A DNA stretch of 64,000 nt from Longibaculum muris (lineage in GTDB: Bacteria; Bacillota_I; Bacilli_A; Erysipelotrichales; Coprobacillaceae): contig NZ_SMCQ01000004.1 in the NCBI RefSeq assembly GCF_004343035.1, forward strand, positions 1 through 64,000, written 5' to 3'. The notes under the pieces are model-generated. The model was not told the origin of the DNA and searched no databases. It was given only the letters and a program-made list of their open reading frames with translations. Positions 10,196 through 18,488 of this stretch are shown here, piece after piece; position 1 is the first letter of the stretch; every line of letters starts with the position of its first letter. The position numbers and the translations under genes were made by a program.

Positions 10196-11047
10196 TCAAA
10201 TTGTTTTCTTATATTTTTCAATTAATGGCGCAAGTTTAACCTCAGATTCTTCACTAATCGGAGTTAATGGACACCTTAATATATTTTGAATATACCCAAG
10301 TTGACTTAAGATATACTTGATAGGCGCAGGAGAAGGCTCAATAAAAACATACTCACTAATTAATTTTAAATAACGATCATCAAAAATATTTTCATTTTTA
10401 CAAATTTCTTCAATTAAAGGATAATCAAGATGACTGGTTACTGAAATAATTCCATCAGCATGTTGTTTTAATCCTTCTAACAATAAATGATCATCGCCAA
10501 TATAAACTTTAAATTGTGGTAAATTTTCCTTAAGAATATGAATTTCATCCAATGGTCCACATTGCTTCATACCAATAATATTTTTATGTTTATTAGCTAA
10601 ACGAATAACCGTTGAAACATCTATCGCGACTCCACAGCGACTAGGAATATTATAAATCATAATATTTTTATCAGTTGAAGAAGCAATCAAATCAAAATGT
10701 TTAAAAATACCACTTTGACTTGGTTTAATATAATAAGGAACAATGACTAAAAAAGCATAAATACGTGGATTATCTTTATACATTTGAATATGTCTAATAA
10801 CTTGAGAAGTACTATTAGAACAAATTCCCACAATCACCCGAATAGTTGGATATTTCTCCAATATATTTTCTACAAGCATCCGTCTTTCATCCAATTTTAA
10901 TGTTGAAGTTTCACCAGTTGTTCCACAAAGCAAAAATGATTTATTCCCTTCTTCAATCAAATGATCCATCACTCTATAAAGACCTGGATAATCGATTGAT
11001 TGATCTTGATTAAATGGTGTTAATAAAGCTGTAAATATCTCTTTCAT
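10196..11047 (-). CDS. dapA: 4-hydroxy-tetrahydrodipicolinate synthase DapA
   Basis: A 283-residue TIM-barrel lyase of the DHDPS family. It carries the pyruvate-site motif CGTTGETSTL, the catalytic Tyr in IMIYNIPSRCG and the Schiff-base Lys in IIGMKQCG. It condenses pyruvate with aspartate semialdehyde to make the precursor of both lysine/diaminopimelate and dipicolinate. It starts one base after the spoVFB stop with AAGGAGG upstream, so it is the third gene of the dipicolinate operon, an arrangement also seen in Bacillus spoVF operons. This copy may serve spore dipicolinate; a housekeeping dapA may exist elsewhere. Confidence 0.9.
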   Translation of the reverse strand: MKEIFTALLTPFNQDQSIDYPGLYRVMDHLIEEGNKSFLLCGTTGETSTLKLDERRMLVENILEKYPTIRVIVGICSNSTSQVIRHIQMYKDNPRIYAFLVIVPYYIKPSQSGIFKHFDLIASSTDKNIMIYNIPSRCGVAIDVSTVIRLANKHKNIIGMKQCGPLDEIHILKENLPQFKVYIGDDHLLLEGLKQHADGIISVTSHLDYPLIEEICKNENIFDDRYLKLISEYVFIEPSPAPIKYILSQLGYIQNILRCPLTPISEESEVKLAPLIEKYKKTI

Positions 11048-11048
11048 T

Positions 11049-11627
11049 TTATACCTCCTTGTATCCTAATATGAAAGGTTGATATTGTTGATGTTTCAAT
11101 GCCGCTTCTAATGTTGGAATAACTTTTTGATGGCAAGCAATCATACTGTTTGGTTTTTTAATATACTCATCTTGATACATTGGAACAAAGTAAAAATTCT
11201 TCTTCCCCATTAATTCAATCAGATTCTTGCCACTGTGGGTCAACACATCATTAGAGAACACCCCTAAAACAATTGGTACCTGATTTCTTAAAGACGACTT
11301 AACAAGCATTGTCACTGCATTATCATTAATTCCGTAATTGAGTTTAGCTAGTGTTGCTCCATCACAAGGATAAACCAATACGATATCTAATTTTTTAATA
11401 GGTCCATAAATTTCAGCTTCTTGAATTGTTGTATGAATCTTTTTAGGAACAATCGCTTGTATTTTTTCAACGAGTTCATCACGGCTATGAAACCTCGTAT
11501 CCATTGTATTCACACGCTCAGTTAAAAAGACCTCAATATCATAAAGTTTGACAAGTTTTTCTAAAACCATCAACATATCATCCATACTACAAAATGACCC
11601 TGTTATACAAAATCCTAATTTAAGCAT
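11049..11627 (-). CDS. spoVFB: Dipicolinate synthase subunit B (SpoVFB)
   Basis: About 192 residues, flavoprotein-like fold, with the family start LKLGFCITGSFCSM and the segment VLVYPCDGATLAKLNYGIND. With subunit A it oxidises dihydrodipicolinate to dipicolinic acid in the mother cell; dipicolinate then loads the spore core with calcium. I use the ATG at 11627 because AAAGGAAG stands seven bases upstream; the frame opens at a TTG two codons earlier. It overlaps the end of spoVFA by 8 bases. Confidence 0.9.
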   Translation of the reverse strand: MLKLGFCITGSFCSMDDMLMVLEKLVKLYDIEVFLTERVNTMDTRFHSRDELVEKIQAIVPKKIHTTIQEAEIYGPIKKLDIVLVYPCDGATLAKLNYGINDNAVTMLVKSSLRNQVPIVLGVFSNDVLTHSGKNLIELMGKKNFYFVPMYQDEYIKKPNSMIACHQKVIPTLEAALKHQQYQPFILGYKEV

Positions 11628-12417
11628 TTTCAAGCTTCCTTTCTATTTCATCCGCAATCATTTTTCCAGCATATCCATAAGCATATTTACAAGGAATAGA
11701 TGGCAATATTTGACAATTTATCCCTTTTGATAAAGCATAATGATGATCAATTCCATAAGGATATGAAGCAATATCAACAATCATAAGATTCTTTTTAATA
11801 TGATCTAATTGTTCTTTTTCAATAACAACATGTGGTATCGTATTGATTAAAATATCACACTGTGATAAATCAACTTGATCAATAGCTATATATTGAGCAT
11901 TCTTCTTTTCAATCTCTTTTTGATATTTTCTTTTTCTAACTGCAACTTTTACATTTGCTTTTAAGCCTATCAGATCATCAATGATTGGTTTGGCACAATG
12001 TCCATAACCTAAAACAATCACTTGACTATCATACAAAGGCATTCGCCGATGTGAAATCAAATAACTCATTAATCCCTCAGCAGTTAAAATACTATTTTTT
12101 TCAACAAAGTTTTCTTGATCTAACAAGGCAATATATTGAAAATGATACTCTTTAGATAATTCAATAAGATATTCATTATGAATTAATGTAAATACTAAAC
12201 AATTCTCTTTTAAATGCTTGATAATCTCCTCATCTACAACAATCGTTTCATGTTCTAATATCAAACGATTCTTTCGATCCATTCCCTTTGCTCCCAAATA
12301 AATCACATCAGCATATTTCATATCTTTCAAACGATCACTGACATAATATCCCCTTCTCATCAACTCCTCCATCAGCTCTAACGAACGCATATCATCATGA
12401 TTAATAAACACTAACAA
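11620..12417 (-). CDS. spoVFA: Dipicolinate synthase subunit A (SpoVFA)
   Basis: About 265 residues. A Rossmann segment VIVLGYGHCAKPIID in the middle binds NAD(P), and the N-terminal part is the family-specific domain. It is shorter than Bacillus SpoVFA (near 297 residues) but covers both domains. It is the catalytic partner of the next gene in making dipicolinate for spores. A TTG at 12417 with GAGGTG six bases upstream is the likeliest start; an in-frame GTG at 12426 overlaps that site. The upstream spacer holds a candidate sigma-K promoter. Confidence 0.88.
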   Translation of the reverse strand: MLVFINHDDMRSLELMEELMRRGYYVSDRLKDMKYADVIYLGAKGMDRKNRLILEHETIVVDEEIIKHLKENCLVFTLIHNEYLIELSKEYHFQYIALLDQENFVEKNSILTAEGLMSYLISHRRMPLYDSQVIVLGYGHCAKPIIDDLIGLKANVKVAVRKRKYQKEIEKKNAQYIAIDQVDLSQCDILINTIPHVVIEKEQLDHIKKNLMIVDIASYPYGIDHHYALSKGINCQILPSIPCKYAYGYAGKMIADEIERKLENA

Positions 12418-12433
12418 TTTTCCCACCTCAATC

Positions 12434-12460
12434 TAAAATATGTCAAAACACCTAAAGTGT
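12434..12460 (-). promoter_or_regulatory. Candidate sigma-K promoter for spoVFA-spoVFB-dapA
   Basis: On the minus strand CATATTTTA (12434-12442) fits the sigma-K/sigma-E -10 pattern CATANNNTA, with an AC pair 16 bases upstream as in sigma-K promoters. spoVFA is a sigma-K gene in Bacillus. The predicted start point falls very close to the ribosome binding site, which weakens the case. Confidence 0.35.
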
Positions 12461-12476
12461 GAAGGAAAGAAAGGTC

Positions 12477-12785
12477 TTATGACCCTTCTTGAATAATTGA
12501 ATCAAATGCTAGTAATAAAGTTGAAAGTTGTGGAACAACATAATAAATTCCATCATTAACAATTTCCTGACGATCTTTTGGAAGTCCTTCTTCAAATTCC
12601 ATTAAATATATAATTTTTAAATAGTATCTAAAATCATCATCAGAAATATATCCAGCATAAACTGACAAATAAAATTTCACCTCCCTTTGTGACAACTGTT
12701 CCATATAAAAATGAACTTGTACATCTCGACATGTGTTTTCTAAATTACCTCTTTCAAAACTTAAATCATCTAAAATCAACTTCAT
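12477..12785 (-). CDS. Hypothetical protein, 102 residues
   Basis: A small soluble protein that I do not recognise. It is acidic, rich in Tyr/Phe/Leu, with no membrane segment or signal peptide. The start is well supported by GAGGAGG upstream of the ATG at 12785. It lies just upstream of the dipicolinate operon on the same strand, 60 bases from spoVFA; a weak hairpin overlaps its stop, so whether it is co-transcribed is unclear. Its neighbours hint at a sporulation link but nothing in the protein shows it. Confidence 0.7.
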   Translation of the reverse strand: MKLILDDLSFERGNLENTCRDVQVHFYMEQLSQREVKFYLSVYAGYISDDDFRYYLKIIYLMEFEEGLPKDRQEIVNDGIYYVVPQLSTLLLAFDSIIQEGS

Positions 12786-12877
12786 AAAAAATACCTCCTC
12801 ACTTCTATATACCGGATTTTTTTCGTTTTTTCTTTTTATTTTTGTAAAAAAGTATATAATTTTTTTGAGGTGAGAAA

Positions 12878-13435
12878 ATGCTTTATTTATTGATTTGTTC
12901 TTTTACAATTTTTATTGCCAGTCGTGCAGATTTAATGTATGAAAATATTACTGGTGTATCAACAATGCCACAATATCATTTACTTGTCATTATATATACC
13001 TTTCTTTGTGCAATGATATTTGGTTATAAAACAAAAAAGGTTTTCCAATGCTTAACACATTATCAACCTTTTTGTTTAATAACTATTTATTTATCGAGTT
13101 TACTTATGGTGATTGGTTCATTATTTATCTATACAACAAATGGACAAGATCTTTCATCAAAAATTCATGTCTATTGTTCAATGCTACCAAGTTTATTTTT
13201 CATTATTTTATTATTTATTTATAATCGTTATTTACTTTATCAATTTCCTGAAATTTACCAACGTATTCATTGGTATTTTGAATCAGGGGTTTCTTTTTTA
13301 GGTATTTTGTTGGTCGTTTTTACAAGAGTTAACGGATATATTGAAATTCTTTTTGCGATTTTAATGAGTAGTTATCTGTTTATCATTGAAAAACAATTTC
13401 AAAAAATCTCGGTACAAAAATCATCAAGCCAATAA
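12878..13435 (+). CDS. Hypothetical six-helix membrane protein
   Basis: 185 residues with about six membrane helices and a short basic C-terminal tail (KQFQKISVQKSSSQ). No family recognised. The ATG follows GAGGTGAG with good spacing, and TATAAT lies about 25 bases upstream. Its last 53 bases overlap the end of the kinase gene on the opposite strand, so the two convergent messages are complementary at their 3' ends. Function unknown. Confidence 0.72.
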   Translation: MLYLLICSFTIFIASRADLMYENITGVSTMPQYHLLVIIYTFLCAMIFGYKTKKVFQCLTHYQPFCLITIYLSSLLMVIGSLFIYTTNGQDLSSKIHVYCSMLPSLFFIILLFIYNRYLLYQFPEIYQRIHWYFESGVSFLGILLVVFTRVNGYIEILFAILMSSYLFIIEKQFQKISVQKSSSQ

Positions 13436-13748
13436 TAGCCGCAAAAATAGCACTCACTAAAACAGCGCCTGCTGCTGTGTCTTTGGCAATTTTAGCCAAA
13501 GGATGATAAGTAGGACTACATAAATCCACAACTGCCTCAATTGCTGTATTTACTAGTTCAAGACCAATAACAAGGGCAAATAACAACAAACAAATCATCC
13601 ATTGGATAATGCTAATCTTTAATAAAAAACCACAAACAATGACACATCCCATCACAAACAAATGAATTTTTATATTTCTTTCTTTTTGAATACATGTTTT
13701 TATTCCATTTATTGCATACCCTAAACTTTTATAAAATGGATCTTTCAT
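13383..13748 (-). CDS. dgkA: Diacylglycerol/undecaprenol kinase DgkA
   Basis: About 121 residues, the size of Gram-positive DgkA, with three membrane helices. The catalytic signature LELVNTAIEAVVDL and the ATP-site segment AKDTAAGAVLVSA are intact. In Firmicutes this enzyme phosphorylates undecaprenol to the lipid carrier for cell-wall synthesis. I place the start at the ATG at 13748, nine bases after GGGGAG; an in-frame TTG lies three codons earlier. A likely promoter (TTCTTG-17 nt-TATAAT, -10 at 13769-13774) stands upstream. The 3' end overlaps the convergent membrane-protein gene. Confidence 0.92.
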   Translation of the reverse strand: MKDPFYKSLGYAINGIKTCIQKERNIKIHLFVMGCVIVCGFLLKISIIQWMICLLLFALVIGLELVNTAIEAVVDLCSPTYHPLAKIAKDTAAGAVLVSAIFAAIIGLMIFVPRFFEIVFQ

Positions 13749-13778
13749 CGCAATCAACTCCCCTATTCATTATAACAT

Positions 13779-13814
13779 AAAAGGACATTGACAAGAAAAT
13801 AGAAATGTCCTTTT
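13779..13814 (-). terminator. Hairpin upstream of dgkA
   Basis: A 10-bp stem with A-rich start and T-rich end (13779-13788 with 13805-13814). It separates the tRNA gene from dgkA on the minus strand and partly overlaps the proposed dgkA -35 region. Confidence 0.5.
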
Positions 13815-13833
13815 CAATATAATTGTACAAAAA

Positions 13834-13853
13834 AACTACTCCTTAGAGTAGTT
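13834..13853 (-). terminator. tRNA-Arg terminator
   Basis: An 8-bp perfect stem with a 4-nt loop, followed by TTTTTTTGT on the minus strand, lies 10 bases past the CCA end of the tRNA. Confidence 0.85.
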
Positions 13854-13863
13854 ATCTTTTAGA

Positions 13864-13940
13864 TGGCGTCCACGGAGGGATTCGAACCCCCGACCGCACG
13901 CTTAGAAGGCGTGTGCTCTATCCAGCTGAGCTACGTAGAC
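13864..13940 (-). tRNA. tRNA-Arg (anticodon UCU)
   Basis: The minus strand gives a complete cloverleaf: acceptor GTCTACG paired with CGTGGAC, D-arm with AGCTCAGCTGGATAGAGC, anticodon stem ACGC/GCGT around loop CTTCTAA (anticodon TCT, reading AGA/AGG), T-arm GGGGGTTCGAATCCCTCC, discriminator G and an encoded CCA (13864-13866). A single tRNA with its own terminator. AGA is a major Arg codon in this AT-rich genome. Confidence 0.97.
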
Positions 13941-14025
13941 ATCTCGTTCCCGACTGCTCATATATAATAGCATAATCACAAATAGGATGCAAGACTTTTC
14001 GTTAATTTTTTTAAAAAAATTTTAA

Positions 14026-14049
14026 AGGATAGAAATTACTCTATCCTTC
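14026..14049 (-). terminator. Terminator of the 70-residue ORF
   Basis: An 8-bp perfect stem (14026-14033 with 14042-14049) followed by TAAAATTTTTTT on the minus strand, just after the small ORF. Confidence 0.7.
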
Positions 14050-14055
14050 TATGCC

Positions 14056-14268
14056 TTATAAAGTAAGATGACTATTAAACCACTTATAAGACAAATGTGT
14101 TTTTCCTTTATAAGAATATAAAGGGCAATGTTTTGAAAAATGAGGAGAAGGAAATTTTGTCATTGGTAATATTTGTTGAACTTCATAACTTTGATTACTT
14201 TGTTCAACCATTGGTGTAACATTTAAAAAAGATGGTTCAGTAACAAAACCTATTGCAATTCTTTCCAT
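14056..14268 (-). CDS. Hypothetical protein, 70 residues
   Basis: A short soluble protein starting MERIAIGFVTEPSF. It was kept because a GGAGG site lies eight bases before the ATG at 14268 and a clean terminator follows the stop. The longer reading to 14301 has no ribosome site. No family or motif recognised. It is divergent from the calcium ATPase gene and shares its promoter region. Confidence 0.55.
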   Translation of the reverse strand: MERIAIGFVTEPSFLNVTPMVEQSNQSYEVQQILPMTKFPSPHFSKHCPLYSYKGKTHLSYKWFNSHLTL

Positions 14269-14397
14269 ATTGAGGCCTCCAATTCTTTTTTTATCCCTCA
14301 TCTTTCGCTATCTCTATTATAGCATATTTTTAAAAAAATTGATATTTGAAGCATTTTTCATTTTCTCGCTGTATAATAAAATAAAGGAGTTGGTAGA

Positions 14398-16998
14398 ATG
14401 AAAGCTTATCATATGAGTATTGATGATTTATCAAAACAATTACAAACAAATTTAGAAACAGGTTTAAATGCTTCTCAAGTTGAAAAAAGACAAAAACAAG
14501 ATGGTGAAAATAAACTTGAAGAAGCAAAAAAGAAAACAAATTTAGAAAAGTTTATCGATCAATTTAAAGATGCAATGATTATTATTCTTTTAATTGCTGC
14601 TGCAATTTCTTTTGGATTAGCCTTTCAAGAAAAAGAAAGTTCTGCTTTTTTTGAGCCTCTTTTGATTTTATTTATTGTTATTGTTAATGCTATCATGGGC
14701 GTCTTTCAAGAAAATAAAGCTGAAAAATCATTAGCCGCTTTAATGTCGCTATCATCACCTAAAGCAAGAGTCATTCGTGATGGTCAAGAGAGTCTCATTG
14801 ATGCAAAAGAACTTGTTGTTGGAGACTTAATTCAACTAGAAGCTGGTGATTTTATTCCTGCTGATGCCAGAATCATTTCTTCATCAAGTTTAAAATCAGA
14901 GGAGTCAGCATTAACTGGTGAATCTGTACCTGTTGATAAAAGCCCTGAAATCGTTGAAGAAAATGCTACGATTGGTGATCGTAAAAATATGCTTTATTCT
15001 GGATGTAGCATCACTTATGGAACTGCCAAAGCAATTGTAACAGATATTGGTATGCAAACAGAAATGGGTAAAATTGCACACTTATTAAATAATGAAGAAG
15101 ATGATAAAACACCCCTTCAAGAAAAATTGGCTGAACTGGGTAGAAAACTTGGTATGATGGCGATTGCTATTTGTATTGTTATTTTTGCGATTGGTCTATG
15201 GTATGGAATGCCTATAATTGAAATCTTTATGACTTCTGTGTCTTTAGCTGTTTCAGCCATTCCTGAAGGATTGCCTGTTATTGTAACAATTGTCTTATCG
15301 ATTGGGGTAGGTAAAATGGCCCAAAGAAATGCTATTGTTAAAAAATTACCTGCGGTTGAAACTTTAGGAAGTACTAGTATCATTTGTTCAGATAAGACAG
15401 GAACATTAACCCAAAATAAAATGACACTTATTAAGGCCTATATTCCTAAGCTTGGTTTAGAAGATATAAGCAATCACAATAGTCCTTTGGTTTTAAAGCT
15501 TTTAAAATATGGGACACTATGTTCTAATGGAAGTGTCACTATTGACAATGAAAAAGAAGAACATATTGGAGATCCAACGGAAACCAGCATTATTGCAGCA
15601 ACAATCAAAAATCATATTTCATTAGATGAACTTCATCAACAATATCCTCGTCTTTTCGAATTACCATTTGATTCCAATAGAAAACTGATGAGCGTTATTG
15701 TTAAAGAAGGTGACCATTATTTAGTTATTACAAAAGGCGCATGTGATGAACTTATTAAAAGATGTATAGAATCACAAGATGAAATCTTATCAATAACCGA
15801 ACAGCTCAGTCAACAAGCATTAAGAGTTCTTGCTGTTGCTTATAAAAGATTAGATACATTCCCTGATAATCCAACTATCGAATCATTAGAATGTGATTTA
15901 ACTTTCTTAGGACTTGTTGGGATGATTGATCCTCCTCGTCAAGAAGCAAAAGAAGCTGTTGCTACATGTTTAAAAGCTGGTATCAAACCCATTATGATTA
16001 CTGGTGATCATATTACAACAGCGAGTGCCATTGCTAAAGAATTGGGCATTATGCAAGAAAATGATGAAGCGATTACTGGAAGTGAATTAGCTACTTTAAG
16101 TGATGAACAATTTCAACAACGCATTCAAAATATTTCAGTTTATGCACGTGTATCTCCTGAAGATAAAATTCGTGTTGTTAAAGCCTGGCAAAAACAAAAC
16201 GCCATTGTTTCCATGACTGGGGATGGTGTTAATGACGCTCCTGCTTTAAAAGCCAGTGATATTGGTTGTGCAATGGGAATTACAGGTACTGACGTAGCCA
16301 AAGGTGCTGCTGATTTAACTTTAATGGATGATAATTTTGCCACAATCGTTGCTGCTGTGAAACAAGGACGTGGAATTTATCAGAACATTAGAAAAACTGT
16401 TGGTTATTTATTAGGAACAAACATTGGTGAAGTTTTGCTAGTCTTTGTTGCTATGCTTGTCTTTAAACAAGCACCTCTGCTTTCTATGCAATTACTCTGG
16501 GTCAATCTTGTCACAGATGGTATGCCAGCAATTGCACTTGGTATGGAAGCTATTGAAAATGATGTCATGGATGAATCACCTCGACCTAAAGATGAAAGTA
16601 TATTCGCTCATCATTTAGGAGAAAGAATTATTTTGCAAGGATTCTTATTTGGTGGTCTTTCATTATTTGCCTTCTGGTTTGCCCAAACCACTCTCCATTC
16701 ATTAACGGCTGGAAGAACATTATGTTTTATGGTACTATCATTATCACAAGTCTTTCAATCATATAATATGCGTTCTCATTTGTCTTTATTTAAAATAGGC
16801 GTTTTTACGAATCATTATCTTAACAAAGCAGCTCTTGTTTCCTTTGCATTAATGGCTATCGTATTATTCATTCCACCACTTGCTACAATCTTTGGTTTAA
16901 CATTCCTGCCTTTTTCTTATTACCTCATTGGATTAGGTTTAAGTATGTCACCTATTCTTATCATCGAGATTTTTAAATTTTTCCATATACTGCATTAA
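14398..16998 (+). CDS. Calcium-translocating P-type ATPase (PacL/PMCA-like)
   Basis: 866 residues, type II P-type ATPase. Visible in order: N-terminal cation ATPase domain, actuator loop ALTGESVPVDK near 180, phosphorylation motif CSDKTGTLT near 335, nucleotide-binding MITGDH and the hinge SMTGDGVNDAPALKASDIG near 610, then the C-terminal membrane helices. The segment AIPEGLPVIVTI in M4 is the Ca-site pattern of SERCA-type pumps. It would export calcium from the cytoplasm. AAAGGAG lies upstream of the ATG and TATAAT at 14372-14377 is the likely -10. It ends in a terminator shared with the convergent phosphoesterase gene. Confidence 0.93.
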   Translation: MKAYHMSIDDLSKQLQTNLETGLNASQVEKRQKQDGENKLEEAKKKTNLEKFIDQFKDAMIIILLIAAAISFGLAFQEKESSAFFEPLLILFIVIVNAIMGVFQENKAEKSLAALMSLSSPKARVIRDGQESLIDAKELVVGDLIQLEAGDFIPADARIISSSSLKSEESALTGESVPVDKSPEIVEENATIGDRKNMLYSGCSITYGTAKAIVTDIGMQTEMGKIAHLLNNEEDDKTPLQEKLAELGRKLGMMAIAICIVIFAIGLWYGMPIIEIFMTSVSLAVSAIPEGLPVIVTIVLSIGVGKMAQRNAIVKKLPAVETLGSTSIICSDKTGTLTQNKMTLIKAYIPKLGLEDISNHNSPLVLKLLKYGTLCSNGSVTIDNEKEEHIGDPTETSIIAATIKNHISLDELHQQYPRLFELPFDSNRKLMSVIVKEGDHYLVITKGACDELIKRCIESQDEILSITEQLSQQALRVLAVAYKRLDTFPDNPTIESLECDLTFLGLVGMIDPPRQEAKEAVATCLKAGIKPIMITGDHITTASAIAKELGIMQENDEAITGSELATLSDEQFQQRIQNISVYARVSPEDKIRVVKAWQKQNAIVSMTGDGVNDAPALKASDIGCAMGITGTDVAKGAADLTLMDDNFATIVAAVKQGRGIYQNIRKTVGYLLGTNIGEVLLVFVAMLVFKQAPLLSMQLLWVNLVTDGMPAIALGMEAIENDVMDESPRPKDESIFAHHLGERIILQGFLFGGLSLFAFWFAQTTLHSLTAGRTLCFMVLSLSQVFQSYNMRSHLSLFKIGVFTNHYLNKAALVSFALMAIVLFIPPLATIFGLTFLPFSYYLIGLGLSMSPILIIEIFKFFHILH

Positions 16999-17028
16999 AA
17001 AAAATCGAGCATTTACTCGATTTTTTTA
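16997..17028. terminator. Bidirectional terminator between convergent genes
   Basis: A stem of about 12 bp with a 6-nt loop, A-run on one side and T-run on the other, lies between the calcium ATPase (+) and the phosphoesterase (-) and overlaps the stop codon regions of both. Confidence 0.88.
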
Positions 17029-17480
17029 AATTCACAACTAATTTTTTCACCATCAATTGTAACCACTGCATAACTTCTTTCGCTACCCCCACGAGGCAAA
17101 GAAGTCGAACCAGGATTAATATAGTAATAATTGCCATCTTGTAAAAACATTGGCGTATGTGTATGACCACATAAAAGCACACGACACTGATTTCTTGTCA
17201 AAAGATCATTCATTGCTAATTCACGATTAAAATAACCAAAATATTGTCCATGGGTTATCAAAATAGGTATTCCTTCCACTTCAAAACGTGCTTCCATTGG
17301 TAGATCCAATGACCAGTCATTGTTTCCCTTAACACATATATACCCCGTTAACATTTCTTTATAAGCAGCTTCACTATCCCCACAGTGTACATAATAATCT
17401 GCCTGGGGTTCTTTTTCTTTCACATATTCAAGCATATCATGTTGTCCATGATTATCTGACATCACTACAATTTTTTTCAT
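17013..17480 (-). CDS. YfcE/MJ0936-family metallophosphodiesterase
   Basis: About 155 residues with all the calcineurin-like metal motifs: SDNHG at the N-terminus, CGDSE, KGNNDW, a lone His in ITHGQ and the C-terminal GHTHTP, so the enzyme should be active. This family hydrolyses phosphodiesters in vitro; the physiological substrate is unknown. The Bacillus homologue YsnB sits near gerM and racE, and here too the gene precedes gerM, so the linkage is old. The start at 17480 is supported by GGTGAT six bases upstream; an in-frame GTG lies at 17489. Confidence 0.9.
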   Translation of the reverse strand: MKKIVVMSDNHGQHDMLEYVKEKEPQADYYVHCGDSEAAYKEMLTGYICVKGNNDWSLDLPMEARFEVEGIPILITHGQYFGYFNRELAMNDLLTRNQCRVLLCGHTHTPMFLQDGNYYYINPGSTSLPRGGSERSYAVVTIDGEKISCEFKKIE

Positions 17481-17526
17481 TTCTATCACCAGTCGATATT
17501 ATATCATAAAGACTGATTTTAAGCTA

Positions 17527-18411
17527 TTATATCTTGATATAATTATATTCAATTTGTGAAGATTGTTTTGTTCTTACATCTTCTCCATTGATTTTAATTT
17601 CTACATCTTTAACATTTTTTAATGAAGATAAAGATAAAACAATTAAATCTTCTAAACTTTGATCAATTCGTTCATTATCTAATAAAATATTAGAATCCAA
17701 ATCAATTGTTAAAATCCCATCTTTCATTTGAGCATCCAATAAATGAATCTTACTTTGAACATAACTTAAAATCGTTTGAACTTGACTTTTTAATGATTCA
17801 TTTTCATCAATTCTAAATGTTGTAGGAACATAATATGAAAATTGTTCAATGGTTTTTTGATTATAAACCATAACTGGTATTGTTTCATGAAGCAATGAAG
17901 ATGTTTCTTCAAAATTATTCAATCCTAAATCATGATGAAGTGAAGATAATGGTATAGTACTATTAGGAAGATACGAAACATCTTTTCCATTAATCTGTAA
18001 CTTTAATTCATCAACATCTTCATAATCAGTCATTGTATATGTCAATGTTTCAATAATATCCATTGCATCCTTATTCGCATAAAGTTGATCATTAAAATTA
18101 ATTGTTAAAACCTTATCTTTTAAATCAACTGATTCAACTTGTAAATCATGACTCAATACTGGATACAATCCATAATTCAAAAACTCATCAGACTTCATCA
18201 ATTCAATCCGATTTCTAACATCCTGTTCCAATTCAACTTCACTATGAAAATTCACTGTAATCGGAATCAAATCATTATCACTATCCTTAAAAACAACTGT
18301 CTTTAAATAAACATCCTGATTTTCTTCAATACTTTCATCTTTTAAATAAATATAAGACACAAAAGTTAAACATATGATTAATATGGAAATAACACCTATT
18401 CTTCTTTTCAT
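17527..18411 (-). CDS. gerM: GerM-like spore protein, two GerMN domains
   Basis: 294 residues: an N-terminal membrane anchor or uncleaved signal (residues 5-24), then two tandem GerMN-like domains (about 60-150 and 190-285), each ending in a repeat of the type LKLQINGKDV / VEIKINGEDV. GerM in Bacillus is needed for spore cortex formation and germination and acts in the intermembrane space. The Bacillus protein is a lipoprotein; here no lipobox Cys follows the hydrophobic stretch, so this one is probably membrane-anchored by a helix. It neighbours murI as in Bacillus (racE-ysmB-gerM). Confidence 0.85.
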   Translation of the reverse strand: MKRRIGVISILIICLTFVSYIYLKDESIEENQDVYLKTVVFKDSDNDLIPITVNFHSEVELEQDVRNRIELMKSDEFLNYGLYPVLSHDLQVESVDLKDKVLTINFNDQLYANKDAMDIIETLTYTMTDYEDVDELKLQINGKDVSYLPNSTIPLSSLHHDLGLNNFEETSSLLHETIPVMVYNQKTIEQFSYYVPTTFRIDENESLKSQVQTILSYVQSKIHLLDAQMKDGILTIDLDSNILLDNERIDQSLEDLIVLSLSSLKNVKDVEIKINGEDVRTKQSSQIEYNYIKI

Positions 18412-18462
18412 ACTTCCACCTCAACATAACATATGTTTCTATTTAAAAATTAGAACAAGAAA

Positions 18463-18488
18463 AAGACATAGCTATAAAACTATGCCTT
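18463..18488 (-). terminator. murI terminator
   Basis: A 9-bp stem with one wobble pair and an 8-nt loop overlaps the last base pairs of murI and is followed by TTTTTCTTG on the minus strand. Confidence 0.7.
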
